Part shown: positions 8,137 through 17,106 of the stretch, one piece after another | Numbering within the stretch: the first letter of the stretch is position 1 | How the letters are laid out: every line of letters begins with the position of its first letter | Assembly: GCF_024345495.1 (NCBI RefSeq) | Contig: NZ_JAGQBF010000003.1 | Coordinates: 1 to 64,000, forward strand | Origin: Synechococcus sp. RedBA-s | Lineage (GTDB): Bacteria; Cyanobacteriota; Cyanobacteriia; PCC-6307; Cyanobiaceae | Length of the DNA: 64,000 bases | Direction of reading: 5' to 3' | Made by a program: the position numbers and the translations under genes | Notes under the pieces: generated by a model | Told to the model about the DNA's origin: nothing | Databases searched by the model: none | What the model saw: only the letters and a program-made list of their open reading frames with translations

Positions 8137-9089
8137 TCGCTCCCGACGCCAACCCCGCCCCGGCTGGATCGGCCGCCCCCGACCGGGGGCATCTGCTTAC
8201 TGAGCAGGCCAACCCCGCCAGCGCCAGCCTCGATCAGCTCAGCTCCGGTGAACTGGTGGATCTGTTCTGCCGGGAGGATGAGAAAGCGCTGCTGGCCATG
8301 GAGGCGGCGGCACCGGCCTTGGCCGAGGCGGTGGAGGCCATCAGTGCCCGCCTGCGGGCCGGTGGCCGCTTGTTTTACCTCGGTGCCGGCACCTCCGGAC
8401 GCCTCGGCGTGCTCGACGCGGCCGAGTGCCCCCCCACCTTCTGTACTCCCCCGGAGCTGGTGCAGGGCGTGCTGGCCGGCGGAGCACCAGCCCTGCTGCG
8501 CAGTTCCGAAGGTCTCGAAGACCTGCGTGAAGCCGGCCGCCATGACCTGATCGAGCGGGGCTTCAGCTCCGCCGATGCCCTGGTGGGCATCGCCGCCGGC
8601 GGCACCACCCCCTACGTGCTCGGCGGCCTTGAGCATGCCCTTTCCCTCGGCGCCCTGGCGATCGCCATGGCCTGCGTGCCCCAGGAGCAGGCGCCGATGC
8701 CCTGTGCCATCGACATCCGCCTGGTCACCGGGGCGGAGCTGCTCACTGGCTCCACCCGCCTCAAGGCCGGCACCGCCACCAAGATGGCCCTGAACATCAT
8801 CTCCACCGGCGTGATGGTGCGGCTGGGCAAGGTGTACGGCAACCGCATGGTGGATGTGGCCGTCACCAACAGCAAACTGGAAGACCGCGCCCTGCGCATC
8901 CTCAGGGACCTGGCCGGGGTGGAGCGCAAGCGGGGCTACGAGCTGCTGGCCGCCGCCGGTGGGTCGGTCAAGCGGGCCCTGGTGATGGCCGCCGCCGACC
9001 TGAGCGCTGAGCAGGCCGATCAGGTCCTCGACGCCCACGGCGGCCAGGTGCGCCCGGCCCTGGAGCAGCTCGGCGCCCAGCTGGCCTGA
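8133..9089 (+). CDS. murQ: N-acetylmuramic acid 6-phosphate etherase MurQ
   Basis: A 318-residue cytoplasmic enzyme that cleaves the lactyl ether of MurNAc-6-phosphate to GlcNAc-6-phosphate and D-lactate during peptidoglycan recycling. It has a single SIS (sugar isomerase) domain with the phosphate-binding loop GAGTSGRLGVLDAAECPPTF (about residues 82-101), IAAGGTTPYV, and the C-terminal family block LKAGTATKMALN followed by GNRMVDV. The start is GTG 8133, overlapping the DUF3110 stop (GTGA). The link to chaperone genes upstream looks like simple operon packing. Peptidoglycan enzymes recur in the window (amidase at 16203, dacB at 28526, SpoIID at 48188). Confidence 0.94.
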   Translation: MIAPDANPAPAGSAAPDRGHLLTEQANPASASLDQLSSGELVDLFCREDEKALLAMEAAAPALAEAVEAISARLRAGGRLFYLGAGTSGRLGVLDAAECPPTFCTPPELVQGVLAGGAPALLRSSEGLEDLREAGRHDLIERGFSSADALVGIAAGGTTPYVLGGLEHALSLGALAIAMACVPQEQAPMPCAIDIRLVTGAELLTGSTRLKAGTATKMALNIISTGVMVRLGKVYGNRMVDVAVTNSKLEDRALRILRDLAGVERKRGYELLAAAGGSVKRALVMAAADLSAEQADQVLDAHGGQVRPALEQLGAQLA

Positions 9090-9109
9090 GCTTCCGCTGC
9101 TCTGTTCAG

Positions 9110-10057
9110 CTAGCTGACCTGGGTGGCTTCGGCTGGCTCGAACGGTCCCCAGTAGGGGGAGGTGAATAGGTCGAGTTTGCGGCGGGTGTCCGCCGGCACC
9201 TGCTCCTTCGGGGTCATCAGGGCATCGCGCAGGGCGCTGTGGGAGCTGCTGAGCGGACGCTGGGCATTGATCCGCTCCGCCGCCACCGCCACGATCTGCT
9301 GGGCCAGGGCCGCGTTGGCGTGCAGGTTCTTGATCACCAGATCCACCGTCACCGAGGCGTGATCGCCGTGCCAGCAGTCGTAGTCGGTGACCATGGCCAG
9401 GGTGGCGTAGGCCATCTCGGCTTCCCGGGCCAGTCGGGCCTCGCTGTGGTTGGTCATGCCGATCACCGAGCAGCCCCAGCTGCGGTAGAGGTTCGACTCG
9501 GCCCGGGTGGAGAAGGCCGGACCCTCCATGCAGAGGTAGGTGCCGCGGCGGTGCAGCTGGCGGCCCGTCGGCATCAGGCTTTCGGCCACATCGGCCAGCA
9601 CCCGGCTGAGGCTGGGGCAGAAGGGATCGGCGTTGCCCACATGGGCCACGGCGCCGCCGCCGAAGAAGCTCACGGGCCGGGCGTGGGTGCGGTCGATGAA
9701 CTGATCCGGCACCACCATGTCGAGGGGCCGCAGGGGATCCTGCAGTGATCCCACCGCGGAGCAGGAGAGGATCCAGCGCACCCCCAGGGAGCGCAGGGCC
9801 CAGAGGTTGGCCCGGTAGGGCACCTCCGAGGGCAGGTGGTTGTGGTGGCGGCCGTGGCGGGCGAGGAACACCACCTCAAGCCCCCCGATCCTGCCCAGGC
9901 GCAGGCTGTCCGATGGTGGCCCGAAAGGCGTGTCCACCGTGAGTTCACGGCTGTCTTCGAGGCCATCGATGGCATAGAGCCCGCTGCCACCAAGCACCCC
10001 CAGGCGTGCGCGGCTCAGGTCGAGGCCCTGGCTCGGAGCAGCGGGGTTGGGGCTCAT
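9110..10057 (-). CDS. mtnP: S-methyl-5'-thioadenosine phosphorylase
   Basis: A 315-residue nucleoside phosphorylase (PNP/MTAP family). It converts 5'-methylthioadenosine and phosphate to adenine and 5-methylthioribose-1-phosphate in methionine salvage. Visible are the N-terminal [12 protein letters not shown] phosphate loop, [18 protein letters not shown], the base-binding region [12 protein letters not shown] and [18 protein letters not shown]. It is convergent with murQ with 20 bases between stops; that gap contains the palindrome TCAGCTAGCTGA. The C-terminus ([11 protein letters not shown]) is typical of the cyanobacterial/eukaryotic-like branch. Confidence 0.92.
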   Translation of the reverse strand: MSPNPAAPSQGLDLSRARLGVLGGSGLYAIDGLEDSRELTVDTPFGPPSDSLRLGRIGGLEVVFLARHGRHHNHLPSEVPYRANLWALRSLGVRWILSCSAVGSLQDPLRPLDMVVPDQFIDRTHARPVSFFGGGAVAHVGNADPFCPSLSRVLADVAESLMPTGRQLHRRGTYLCMEGPAFSTRAESNLYRSWGCSVIGMTNHSEARLAREAEMAYATLAMVTDYDCWHGDHASVTVDLVIKNLHANAALAQQIVAVAAERINAQRPLSSSHSALRDALMTPKEQVPADTRRKLDLFTSPYWGPFEPAEATQVS

Positions 10058-10146
10058 GGGCTGGACCGATTGAGGGGAAAGCCCCGTGCAGGACTGGGGA
10101 CCGTTCTACCCGAGAGTCGATACAGTCCGCCTTTGCTCCCAGCCCC

Positions 10147-10587
10147 ATGACCAAAGCATTGATGGAGACCGAGGCGGGAACGCTGGAGATCGAACTGTTC
10201 GACGCCGACGCCCCAGGCAGCGTCGCCAACTTCGTCAAGCTGGCCGAATCCGGCTTCTACGACGGCCTGGCTTTTCACCGCGTCATTGATGGCTTCATGG
10301 CCCAGGGCGGTTGCCCCAACACCCGCGCCGGCGCCAGTGGTGCGCCCGGAACCGGCGGCCCGGGCTACAAGATTCCCTGCGAGATCAACAGCCGCAAGCA
10401 CCAGGCGGGCACCCTCTCGATGGCCCATGCCGGCAAGAACACCGGCGGCAGTCAGTTCTTCCTCTGCCACGACGCCCAGCCCCACCTCGATGGGGTGCAC
10501 ACGGTGTTCGGGCAGGCCAGCACCATGGATGTGGTGATGGCGATCCGCAAGGGCACCCGCATCACCAAGCTGACGATCCTGCCCTGA
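10147..10587 (+). CDS. Peptidyl-prolyl cis-trans isomerase, cyclophilin type
   Basis: A 146-residue single-domain cytoplasmic cyclophilin resembling bacterial PpiB. The catalytic Arg lies in [13 protein letters not shown], with the active-site block [10 protein letters not shown] and [10 protein letters not shown]. The position of the cyclosporin-binding Trp of human cyclophilin A is His (PHLDG), as in many bacterial forms, so weak cyclosporin binding is expected. The frame extends to 10006, but ATG 10147 matches the family N-terminus ([15 protein letters not shown]). It is convergent with ribBA, five bases between stops. Confidence 0.94.
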   Translation: MTKALMETEAGTLEIELFDADAPGSVANFVKLAESGFYDGLAFHRVIDGFMAQGGCPNTRAGASGAPGTGGPGYKIPCEINSRKHQAGTLSMAHAGKNTGGSQFFLCHDAQPHLDGVHTVFGQASTMDVVMAIRKGTRITKLTILP

Positions 10588-10592
10588 GGCTC

Positions 10593-12185
10593 TCAGCCCC
10601 AGCGCATGAAGGCCCCGGCCGTGGCCGCCAGCTGGGGGCTTACCTGGCTGAGTTCCAGCAGCGGCCGGCGCTCCGGCTCCAGGGTGGCGCTGGGGTGGGC
10701 GCTGCGCTGAGCATCGGGGCTCAGCAGCAGGCTCACCGCCCGCGTGCCGCTCCAGCAGGCCATCAGGGTCAGGGCTGAGAGCAGATCAGCCTCGGCCAGG
10801 CGTTCATCCCCTCCGGCGCCCCGGGTCAGCAACAGCGCTAGCTGAGGTTGTCCCAGCAGGGCCAGCAGACGGGGATGCTCCTCCCGCCGCAGCTCCAGCC
10901 CCCGCTCGCTGGCCCATCCACGCAACTGGGGCCAGTGCTCGGCTTCCGCCTGCTCCGGTGCTCCTGAGGCGGCGCTCCAGGCGATCACCGCCGTCGGTCC
11001 ACCCGCTCCGGTCTGCTCCCGGGCTGGGCCGGGGTGCATCAGGTGGCCGAGTTTGGTCTGCTTGGTGAGCAGGTAGGCGGCGTTGTGCTGGCCCGGATCC
11101 ATCACCAGCGGCACCCGGTCTTCCACCTTCAGCCCGTAACCGCCGAGGCCGGCGATCTTGCGCGGGTTGTTGGTGATCAGGTGCAGGTGATGCACCCCCA
11201 GATCACTGAGGATCTGGGCGCCGACGCCGTAGTTGCGCAGGTCGGCGGGAAAGCCGAGGCGCTCATTGGCCTCGACGGTGTCAAGACCGCCATCCTGAAG
11301 GCTGTAGGCCCTGAGCTTGTTGATCAGGCCGATGCCCCGGCCCTCCTGGCGCAGATACACCACCACCCCCTCGCCGGCGGCTTCGATCATGCGCAGGGCC
11401 GCCTCCAGTTGGGGGCGGCAATCACAGCGCAGGGAGCCGAAGGCGTCGCCGGTGAGGCATTCCGAGTGCACCCGCACCAGCACCGGAGAGCTGGCCAGCT
11501 CGGGCCGACCCTTGACGATGGCCACGTGCTCGCTGTCATCGAGCTCATTGCGGTAGCCGATCGCCCGGAACTGACCGAAGGCGCTTGGCATCTCGGCTTC
11601 GGCCTGGCGGCGCACGAAGCGTTCTGTTTCCAGTCGATAGCTGATCAGATCGGCGATGTTGATCAGGCGCAGGCCGTGGCGCCGGGCGTAGCTCGCCAGT
11701 TGCGGCAGACGGGCCATTGAGCCATCGGCGTTCTGGATCTCACAGATCACCCCGGCGGGGTAGAGCCCGGAGAGGCGGGCCAGATCGACGGCCGCCTCCG
11801 TGTGACCGGCCCGCTTGAGCACGCCGCCCTGGCGGGCCCGCAGGGGGAAGATGTGGCCGGGCCGGCGCAGGTCGGCCGGGCGGCTGGCGGGATGGATCGC
11901 CACCTGGATCGTGCGGGCGCGATCGTCGGCGCTGATGCCCGTGCTGACGCCGTTCTCCGGCCCGGCATCGACGCTGACGGTGAAGGCGGTCTGGTTGCTG
12001 TCGGTGTTGCGATCCACCATCAGGGGCAGCTCCAGCGCGTCGAGGCGCTCCCCTTCCATCGCCAGGCAGATCAGCCCACGGGCTTCCGTGGCCATGAAGT
12101 TGATCTGCTCGGGCGTGGCGAACTGGGCCGCGCAGATCAGATCACCTTCATTTTCGCGATTTTCATCATCGACCACCACGATCAT
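10593..12185 (-). CDS. ribBA: Bifunctional riboflavin biosynthesis protein RibBA (start uncertain)
   Basis: Fuses 3,4-dihydroxy-2-butanone-4-phosphate synthase (residues 1-185; RENEGDL acidic motif at 10-16) to GTP cyclohydrolase II (190-384; zinc ligands Cys243, Cys254, Cys256, and RQEGRGIGL). Together they make both precursors of riboflavin. A further 146 residues (385-530) form an unassigned C-terminal extension. The only ATG/GTG/TTG is at 12185, inside the first strand of RibB. The conserved upstream helix ([15 protein letters not shown]) is encoded in the same frame back to about 12230 with no stop until 12387, so translation probably starts upstream at a non-standard codon such as CTG 12317-12315 or 12338-12336. 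Confidence 0.93.
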   Translation of the reverse strand: MIVVVDDENRENEGDLICAAQFATPEQINFMATEARGLICLAMEGERLDALELPLMVDRNTDSNQTAFTVSVDAGPENGVSTGISADDRARTIQVAIHPASRPADLRRPGHIFPLRARQGGVLKRAGHTEAAVDLARLSGLYPAGVICEIQNADGSMARLPQLASYARRHGLRLINIADLISYRLETERFVRRQAEAEMPSAFGQFRAIGYRNELDDSEHVAIVKGRPELASSPVLVRVHSECLTGDAFGSLRCDCRPQLEAALRMIEAAGEGVVVYLRQEGRGIGLINKLRAYSLQDGGLDTVEANERLGFPADLRNYGVGAQILSDLGVHHLHLITNNPRKIAGLGGYGLKVEDRVPLVMDPGQHNAAYLLTKQTKLGHLMHPGPAREQTGAGGPTAVIAWSAASGAPEQAEAEHWPQLRGWASERGLELRREEHPRLLALLGQPQLALLLTRGAGGDERLAEADLLSALTLMACWSGTRAVSLLLSPDAQRSAHPSATLEPERRPLLELSQVSPQLAATAGAFMRWG

Positions 12186-12408
12186 TTCGCCGTTGCGGAT
12201 GCCGGCGAGGGCATCGGCGATCGAATCGAAACGGATCGGGTCGTGGCCCGGATCCGCTAGGGGGAGGGCGTCAACGGCGCCGAAGAGGGGAGCGGAACGC
12301 TCGGAGCGAGCAGTCAGAACAGCGGGATCAGGTGTCAGGCATTCTCTATCAGTTGCGGGCTCAACGTGAGCGGGGTCCCGGTACGATCAGCGCCCCAGAC
12401 ACCCCGGC

Positions 12409-13485
12409 ATGGTCAGCCCCTCAGCAGCTCGGCGCGTCGCGGTGATCGGCGCCAGCGGCTACGGCGGCCTTCAGACCCTGCGCCTGCTTCAGCACCACCC
12501 CGAATTCGTGGTCACTTATCTGGGGGGTGAGCGCAGTGCCGGCCACGCCTGGAGCGAACTGGTGCCTTTCCTGCCCCTGGAGGGCAACCCGGTGGTGCGC
12601 CCCCCCGACCCCGATGCGATCGCCGCCGCGGCCGACTTCGCCGTGCTCAGCCTTCCCAGTGGCCTGGCCTCGCAGCTGGTGCCCCCCCTGCTGGAACGGG
12701 GCGTGAAGGTGGTGGACCTCTCCGCCGATTACCGCTACCGCTCCCTGGCCCAGTGGCAGGAGGTGTACTCCAGCGAGGCCGAACGCTACGAGCGCCACGA
12801 TGGGGCCCTCTGCAGCGAGGCGGTCTACGGGCTGGTGGAGTGGGAGGAGGAGCGTGTGGCGGCCGCGCGGCTGGTGGCGGCCCCCGGCTGCTTCCCCACC
12901 GCCAGCCTGCTGCCGCTGCTGCCTTTCCTCAAACAGGGCCTGATTGATCGCAGCGGCATCATCATCGACGCCAAAACAGGCACCTCCGGCGGTGGCCGCG
13001 CCGCCAAGGAGAACCTGCTGCTGGCGGAAGCCTCCGAGGCCGTGGCTCCCTACGGCGTGGTGGGACACCGCCACACCAGCGAGATTGAGCAGACCGCCAG
13101 CCAGGTGGCGGGCCAGCCGATCCAGCTGCAGTTCACCCCGCACCTGATGCCGATGGTGCGGGGTCTGCTGGCCACGGTCTACGGCCGGCTGCGCGACCCG
13201 GGGCTGACCGCCGAAGACTGCACCACCGTGCTGCGGGCCGTCTACCGCCACAGCCCCTGCGTGGAGGTGCTGCCGGTGGGCACCTATCCCTCCACCAAGT
13301 GGACCCGCCAGACCAACCGGGCCCTGCTCTCGGTTCAGGTGGACAGCCGCACCGGTCAGCTGATCCTGATGAGCGCCGTCGACAATCTGGTCAAGGGGCA
13401 GGCGGGCCAGGGGGTGCAGTGCCTCAACCTGATGGCGGGCCTGCCGGCGGCGATGGGTCTGCCGCTGCTGCCGTTCTATCCCTGA
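12409..13485 (+). CDS. argC: N-acetyl-gamma-glutamyl-phosphate reductase
   Basis: A 358-residue NADP-dependent reductase, third step of arginine biosynthesis: N-acetylglutamyl-5-phosphate to the semialdehyde. The N-terminal Rossmann motif GASGYGGLQTLRLL and the catalytic cysteine in APGCFPTASLLPL are clear, as is the GHRHTSEIEQ segment with the active-site His. ATG 12409 gives the normal family length. Its 3' end is overlapped for 62 bases by the convergent purN gene, so the last 20 codons of argC are also coding on the other strand. Confidence 0.96.
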   Translation: MVSPSAARRVAVIGASGYGGLQTLRLLQHHPEFVVTYLGGERSAGHAWSELVPFLPLEGNPVVRPPDPDAIAAAADFAVLSLPSGLASQLVPPLLERGVKVVDLSADYRYRSLAQWQEVYSSEAERYERHDGALCSEAVYGLVEWEEERVAAARLVAAPGCFPTASLLPLLPFLKQGLIDRSGIIIDAKTGTSGGGRAAKENLLLAEASEAVAPYGVVGHRHTSEIEQTASQVAGQPIQLQFTPHLMPMVRGLLATVYGRLRDPGLTAEDCTTVLRAVYRHSPCVEVLPVGTYPSTKWTRQTNRALLSVQVDSRTGQLILMSAVDNLVKGQAGQGVQCLNLMAGLPAAMGLPLLPFYP

Positions 13486-14131
13486 GTCGAGCGGCGGCGA
13501 GGGCCACCGCCAGAGGCAGCAGGCGGTGCTCCTGCCGGTGAATCCGGGCCGCCAGGCTGTTTCGGTCGTCACCGGGGAGCACGGGAACGGTGGCCTGGGC
13601 GAGGATGGGTCCCCCGTCGAGGTCTGTGTTGACCAGGTGGGCCGTGCAGCCGCTGAGGGTGACGCCGGCGGCGAGGGCCTGGCCCACCGCATCAAGACCG
13701 GGGAAGCTGGGCAGCAACGAGGGGTGGATGTTGATCAGGCGCGAGGGAAAGGCGCTGATCAGGCGCGGGCTGACGATTCGCATCCAGCCGGCCATCACCA
13801 CCAGATCCACGCCGCAGGGGGCGAAGGCCTCGATCAGGGCGCCATCGAGCTGTTCTCGGCTGCGGTGCTGGCGGTGATCCACCAGCTCGCAGGGGATCCC
13901 CAGCCGCTCGGCCCGCCCCTGGGCGCCGCAGCCGGGATTGTTCACCACCAGCTGAAGCACACGGCCCCGCAGAGGGCCTTCGCGGCAGGCCGCCACCAGG
14001 GCCTCGAAGTTGGATCCCTCGCCGGAGGCCATCACCCCCAGCCTCAGCTCGCTGGTCTGGGGGGGCCAGGGCTGTGGCAACGGCCACTGGACACAACCGG
14101 GCGGATCGCTAGGGTCTGGCGAAGCGGGCAT
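13424..14131 (-). CDS. purN: Phosphoribosylglycinamide formyltransferase PurN
   Basis: The 10-formyl-THF-dependent formylation step of purine synthesis (GAR to FGAR). Visible are the N-terminal LGVMASGEGSNFEAL glycine loop, the NNPGC block, VVMAGWMRIVSPRLI, the catalytic NIHPSLLPSFPG and the HLVNTDLDGGPILAQ block. The true family N-terminus begins near SELRLGV; start choices are ATG 14131 (used here, 235 residues) or ATG 14155, which would overlap the divergent ycf35-like gene. The C-terminal 20 or so residues (Ala/Pro-rich) run antisense over argC and are not part of the conserved fold. Confidence 0.92.
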   Translation of the reverse strand: MPASPDPSDPPGCVQWPLPQPWPPQTSELRLGVMASGEGSNFEALVAACREGPLRGRVLQLVVNNPGCGAQGRAERLGIPCELVDHRQHRSREQLDGALIEAFAPCGVDLVVMAGWMRIVSPRLISAFPSRLINIHPSLLPSFPGLDAVGQALAAGVTLSGCTAHLVNTDLDGGPILAQATVPVLPGDDRNSLAARIHRQEHRLLPLAVALAAARLRDRTAAAADPSPPAGPPSG

Positions 14132-14138
14132 TGGCGTC

Positions 14139-14483
14139 TTGTCGCATCTCTCCATCCTGCCAACGGTGATCCGCGACCTGGATCTGCTGGCGGCCTCCCT
14201 GGTGGACCTCGGTTGTGATCCCAGCCCGGCTGGAGTGCTGGAGGGTTTTGCCGGGGAGGCCACGGCTGTGGATCTCAAGGTGCGCTTCTCCGCTGAGCAG
14301 TGGATCGGTTGGTGCCGTCAGGCCGACGGCACCCTGGCCCTGGTCGGCGATCTGCAGCGCCTGAGCCGCTCCCGTCCGCTGCAGACCTTCCTGGGCCGCC
14401 TCACCCGGCGCTATGCGGCACGGCTCGCCCTCCAGGACGCGGCCCTTGAGCTGCCGATGGCCACGATCGACCTGGTGTCCTGA
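14139..14483 (+). CDS. Ycf35-like protein (DUF1257)
   Basis: A 114-residue protein. The chosen start is TTG 14139, giving M-SHLSILPTVIRDLDLL, which lines up with the MSHFS...LRDLDLL N-terminus of Ycf35 proteins from cyanobacteria and red-algal plastids. Later LVGDLQRLSRS and FLGRLTRRYA correspond to the family's VADLQ and FL..VTQRYA segments. The frame itself is open back to 14010, antisense to purN, but that part is not conserved in character. Function is not established. It is head-to-head with purN with essentially no intergenic DNA. Confidence 0.75.
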   Translation: MSHLSILPTVIRDLDLLAASLVDLGCDPSPAGVLEGFAGEATAVDLKVRFSAEQWIGWCRQADGTLALVGDLQRLSRSRPLQTFLGRLTRRYAARLALQDAALELPMATIDLVS

Positions 14484-14490
14484 AGCCTGG

Positions 14491-16209
14491 GTGGTGGACA
14501 TTTCTCTGGATCTGAGCGAGCCCCATAGCCACCTGGTCCAGGTCAGCCTTCGCTGCACGCCGACCACGCCGGTGCTGCGGCTGCGGCTGCCCGCCTGGAC
14601 CCCGGGGTCCTATCTGATCCGCGACTATGTCCGCCACCTGGAGGGTCTGGAGGTTCGTCAGGGCGGCCAGCGGCTGCTGCCGTGCCGCACGGATCCCGCC
14701 GGCTGGCGGCTGGAGCTGCCCTCTCTGGAGCCGCTGGAGATCCGCTATCAGCTGCTGGCCGCTGACCTGACCGTGCGCACCTGCCACCTCGATGGCGACC
14801 ACGGCTTTCTGGCCCTCGCGGCCCTGGCCCTGGAGGTGGAGGGGGAGCGTTGGGCTCCCCATCGTCTGAGCCTGCACTTGCCGGCGGGCTGGCGCCCCTT
14901 CGTGCCCCTGCCGCGCCAGGCCGATGGCAGCTGGCTGGCCAAAGACTTCGATCAGTTGGTGGACACCCCCGTTGAGGCGGGCCCCCACCATGAGCACCAT
15001 TTCAGCGTGGCCGGCGTGCCCCACCGCTGGGTCTGCTGGGATGCCACGGCGGCTGCGGATAGCCTGCTCAAGGCCCACCCCACGCTGCTTCAGGACGTGG
15101 CGGCGGTGTGTGAGGCCTGCTGCCGGTTGATGGGCGAGAGCGCTCCCGCCGCCCCCGATTATCTGTTCGTGCTGCATCTGCTCGATCAGGGCTATGGCGG
15201 TCTGGAGCACGACACCTCCACGGTGCTGCAGTTCTCGCGCCAGACCCTGCTCAAGCCCGAGGGTTACCGCCAGCTGCTGCAGCTGGTGGCCCACGAATAT
15301 CTCCACCAGTGGAATGTGTGCCGGCTGCGGCCGGCGGCGCTCTGCCCGATTGATTACCACAAGCCGGTGATTGTGTCCGGTCTGTGGTTCGCCGAAGGGG
15401 TCACCAGCTATTTCGACCAGTTGCTGCCCCACCTGGCTGGGTTATCGAGCGAAGATGACGTGGTGCATGATTTTGGCGCCGATATCAGCCGTTACCTGCT
15501 CACCCCGGGGCGATTCCATGGCCAGAGTCTGCGTCAGAGCTCGGAGGAGGCCTGGGTGAAGCTCTACAGGCGGGAGGCCAACAGCGATGACAACCAGATC
15601 AGCTATTACCTCAAAGGAGCAATCCTTTCGCTGGTGCTTGATCTGGAATTGCGCCGCTCTGGATCGTGTCTGGCCCAGGTGTTGCGGGATCTCTGGGTGC
15701 GTCTGGGGCGCTGGGGCCGGGGCTACCGGGAGCATGACCTGCTGGAGGCCTTCAGCCACCGCTCGCCCGCCCTGGCCGCAGTGCTGCCGGCCTGGCTGGA
15801 TGGCTTTGAGGACCCGGATCTGCCCACCTACCTCCAGGACGTGGGGCTGAGGCTGGAGCCCCAGCAATCCCTCGCCCCCGATCCTGGCCTCAGGGCCTCG
15901 CCGCAGGGCGGAGCCCTGGAGGTGGTGCGTGTGCTGCGCGGCGGCCCCGCCCAGGTGGCCGGTCTGGTGCTGGGCGATGAACTGATCGCCCTTGACGGAC
16001 TGCGCCTGCGCAAACCTGAAGACCTGGCGCCACTGCTCCGGGCCGGGCAGTGTCAGGAGATCACCATCAGCCGGCGGGGGCGGCTGCGCCACCTGGCCAT
16101 CACCGCGGCGGTGCCGGCGATCGAGCGTTGGCGGCTGCTGCTGGATCCCGCTGCCGGGCCCGAAGCGCTGCAGCGCCGCCGGCAGTGGTTGGGGGTGGTG
16201 CCATGTTGA
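14491..16209 (+). CDS. M61 family metallopeptidase with C-terminal PDZ domain
   Basis: A 572-residue glycyl-aminopeptidase-like protein. The N-terminal beta domain has LPAWTPGSYLIRDYVRH (about 37-53), characteristic of M61. The zinc site is HEYLH at residues 268-272, with the downstream glutamate ligand in GLWFAEGVTSYF. A PDZ domain (about 470-545, GGPAQVAGLVLGDELIALDG) closes the protein. No signal peptide is evident from the chosen GTG start at 14491 (a second GTG follows at 14494), so it is probably cytoplasmic. It follows the ycf35-like gene by eight bases and overlaps the amidase gene by seven. Its substrate is unknown. Confidence 0.9.
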   Translation: MVDISLDLSEPHSHLVQVSLRCTPTTPVLRLRLPAWTPGSYLIRDYVRHLEGLEVRQGGQRLLPCRTDPAGWRLELPSLEPLEIRYQLLAADLTVRTCHLDGDHGFLALAALALEVEGERWAPHRLSLHLPAGWRPFVPLPRQADGSWLAKDFDQLVDTPVEAGPHHEHHFSVAGVPHRWVCWDATAAADSLLKAHPTLLQDVAAVCEACCRLMGESAPAAPDYLFVLHLLDQGYGGLEHDTSTVLQFSRQTLLKPEGYRQLLQLVAHEYLHQWNVCRLRPAALCPIDYHKPVIVSGLWFAEGVTSYFDQLLPHLAGLSSEDDVVHDFGADISRYLLTPGRFHGQSLRQSSEEAWVKLYRREANSDDNQISYYLKGAILSLVLDLELRRSGSCLAQVLRDLWVRLGRWGRGYREHDLLEAFSHRSPALAAVLPAWLDGFEDPDLPTYLQDVGLRLEPQQSLAPDPGLRASPQGGALEVVRVLRGGPAQVAGLVLGDELIALDGLRLRKPEDLAPLLRAGQCQEITISRRGRLRHLAITAAVPAIERWRLLLDPAAGPEALQRRRQWLGVVPC

Positions 16210-17096
16210 ACGACCTGATCCAACGCGTGCGCGCCAACCCCCTGGCCCTGGGTCTGCTGGGCGGTGGGGTGGTTCTGGGGCTGGGGGGCCTGGGTTGGCT
16301 GGCCCATGACCTCAGCGCCAGCTCCGAGGCCGCCAGCCGCCCTTCGCTGCTGCAACTGCTGGAGCAGGTCACCCAGCCCGCTCCCTCCCGTGAGCCGCCC
16401 CCGCGCCGGCCCTCGCCCCTGCCGCCGCCATGGCCGGCCTGGGTCAGCCCGTTGGCCCGGCAATGCGTTGATCTCGACCCGCGCCTGCGCCTGCGACTGG
16501 AGGGTGAACTCTCGGCGTTGCCTGAGCGCCGCCGGCGCCTGGCCATTGATCCCAGCAATTATGGGGTGCGTTTCGAGCGCGATGCCTTCGGCCATGCGGT
16601 GGATCCCACCCCCCAGGTGGTGGTGCTGCACGAAACGGTCTACGGCCTTGGCTCAGCCCTGCGAACGTTCCAGACCCCTCACCCCAGGGATGAGGATCAG
16701 GTGAGTTACCACACCCTGATCGGCCTTGATGGCCAGGTGATCGATGTGCTCGATCCCAGCCAGCGGGCCTTCGGGGCGGGCAATTCCTCCTTCAACGGCC
16801 GTTGGGTGGTCACCAATCCCCGGGTGGGTGGCTCGATCAACAACTTCGCCCTGCACATCAGCCTGGAAACTCCCGTCGACGGCGAAGACAACGACAGAGG
16901 CCACAGCGGCTACAGCAGCAAGCAGTACGACGCCCTGGCCCTGGTGCTCACCGACTGGATGCGCCGCTTCCCGATCCCCGCCGACCACATCACCACCCAT
17001 CGTCATGTGGATCTGGGCGGTGAGAGGGCTGACCCGCGCAGCTTCAACTGGGCGGCCCTCCAGAGCCGCTTGGGGGCCCTGGGTCAACTCTGCTGA
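16203..17096 (+). CDS. Membrane-anchored N-acetylmuramoyl-L-alanine amidase (Amidase_2)
   Basis: A 297-residue protein with an N-terminal hydrophobic segment (about residues 14-34, Gly/Leu-rich) acting as signal or anchor. A Pro/Arg-rich spacer follows (about 55-80), then an Amidase_2/AmiD-PGRP type zinc amidase domain (about 120-290). Likely zinc ligands are the His in VVVLHETVYG and the later HRHVDL region (HITTHRHVDLGG). It should cleave the MurNAc-L-Ala bond of peptidoglycan. ATG 16203 overlaps the M61 peptidase stop (ATGTTGA), implying coupled translation. Confidence 0.88.
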   Translation: MLNDLIQRVRANPLALGLLGGGVVLGLGGLGWLAHDLSASSEAASRPSLLQLLEQVTQPAPSREPPPRRPSPLPPPWPAWVSPLARQCVDLDPRLRLRLEGELSALPERRRRLAIDPSNYGVRFERDAFGHAVDPTPQVVVLHETVYGLGSALRTFQTPHPRDEDQVSYHTLIGLDGQVIDVLDPSQRAFGAGNSSFNGRWVVTNPRVGGSINNFALHISLETPVDGEDNDRGHSGYSSKQYDALALVLTDWMRRFPIPADHITTHRHVDLGGERADPRSFNWAALQSRLGALGQLC

Positions 17097-17106
17097 AGCG
17101 CTGGCT

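Noticed and set aside
16050-16202. Longer start for the amidase inside the M61 gene
   Set aside because: The extra residues are unlike the family, while ATG 16203 is followed directly by a membrane anchor.
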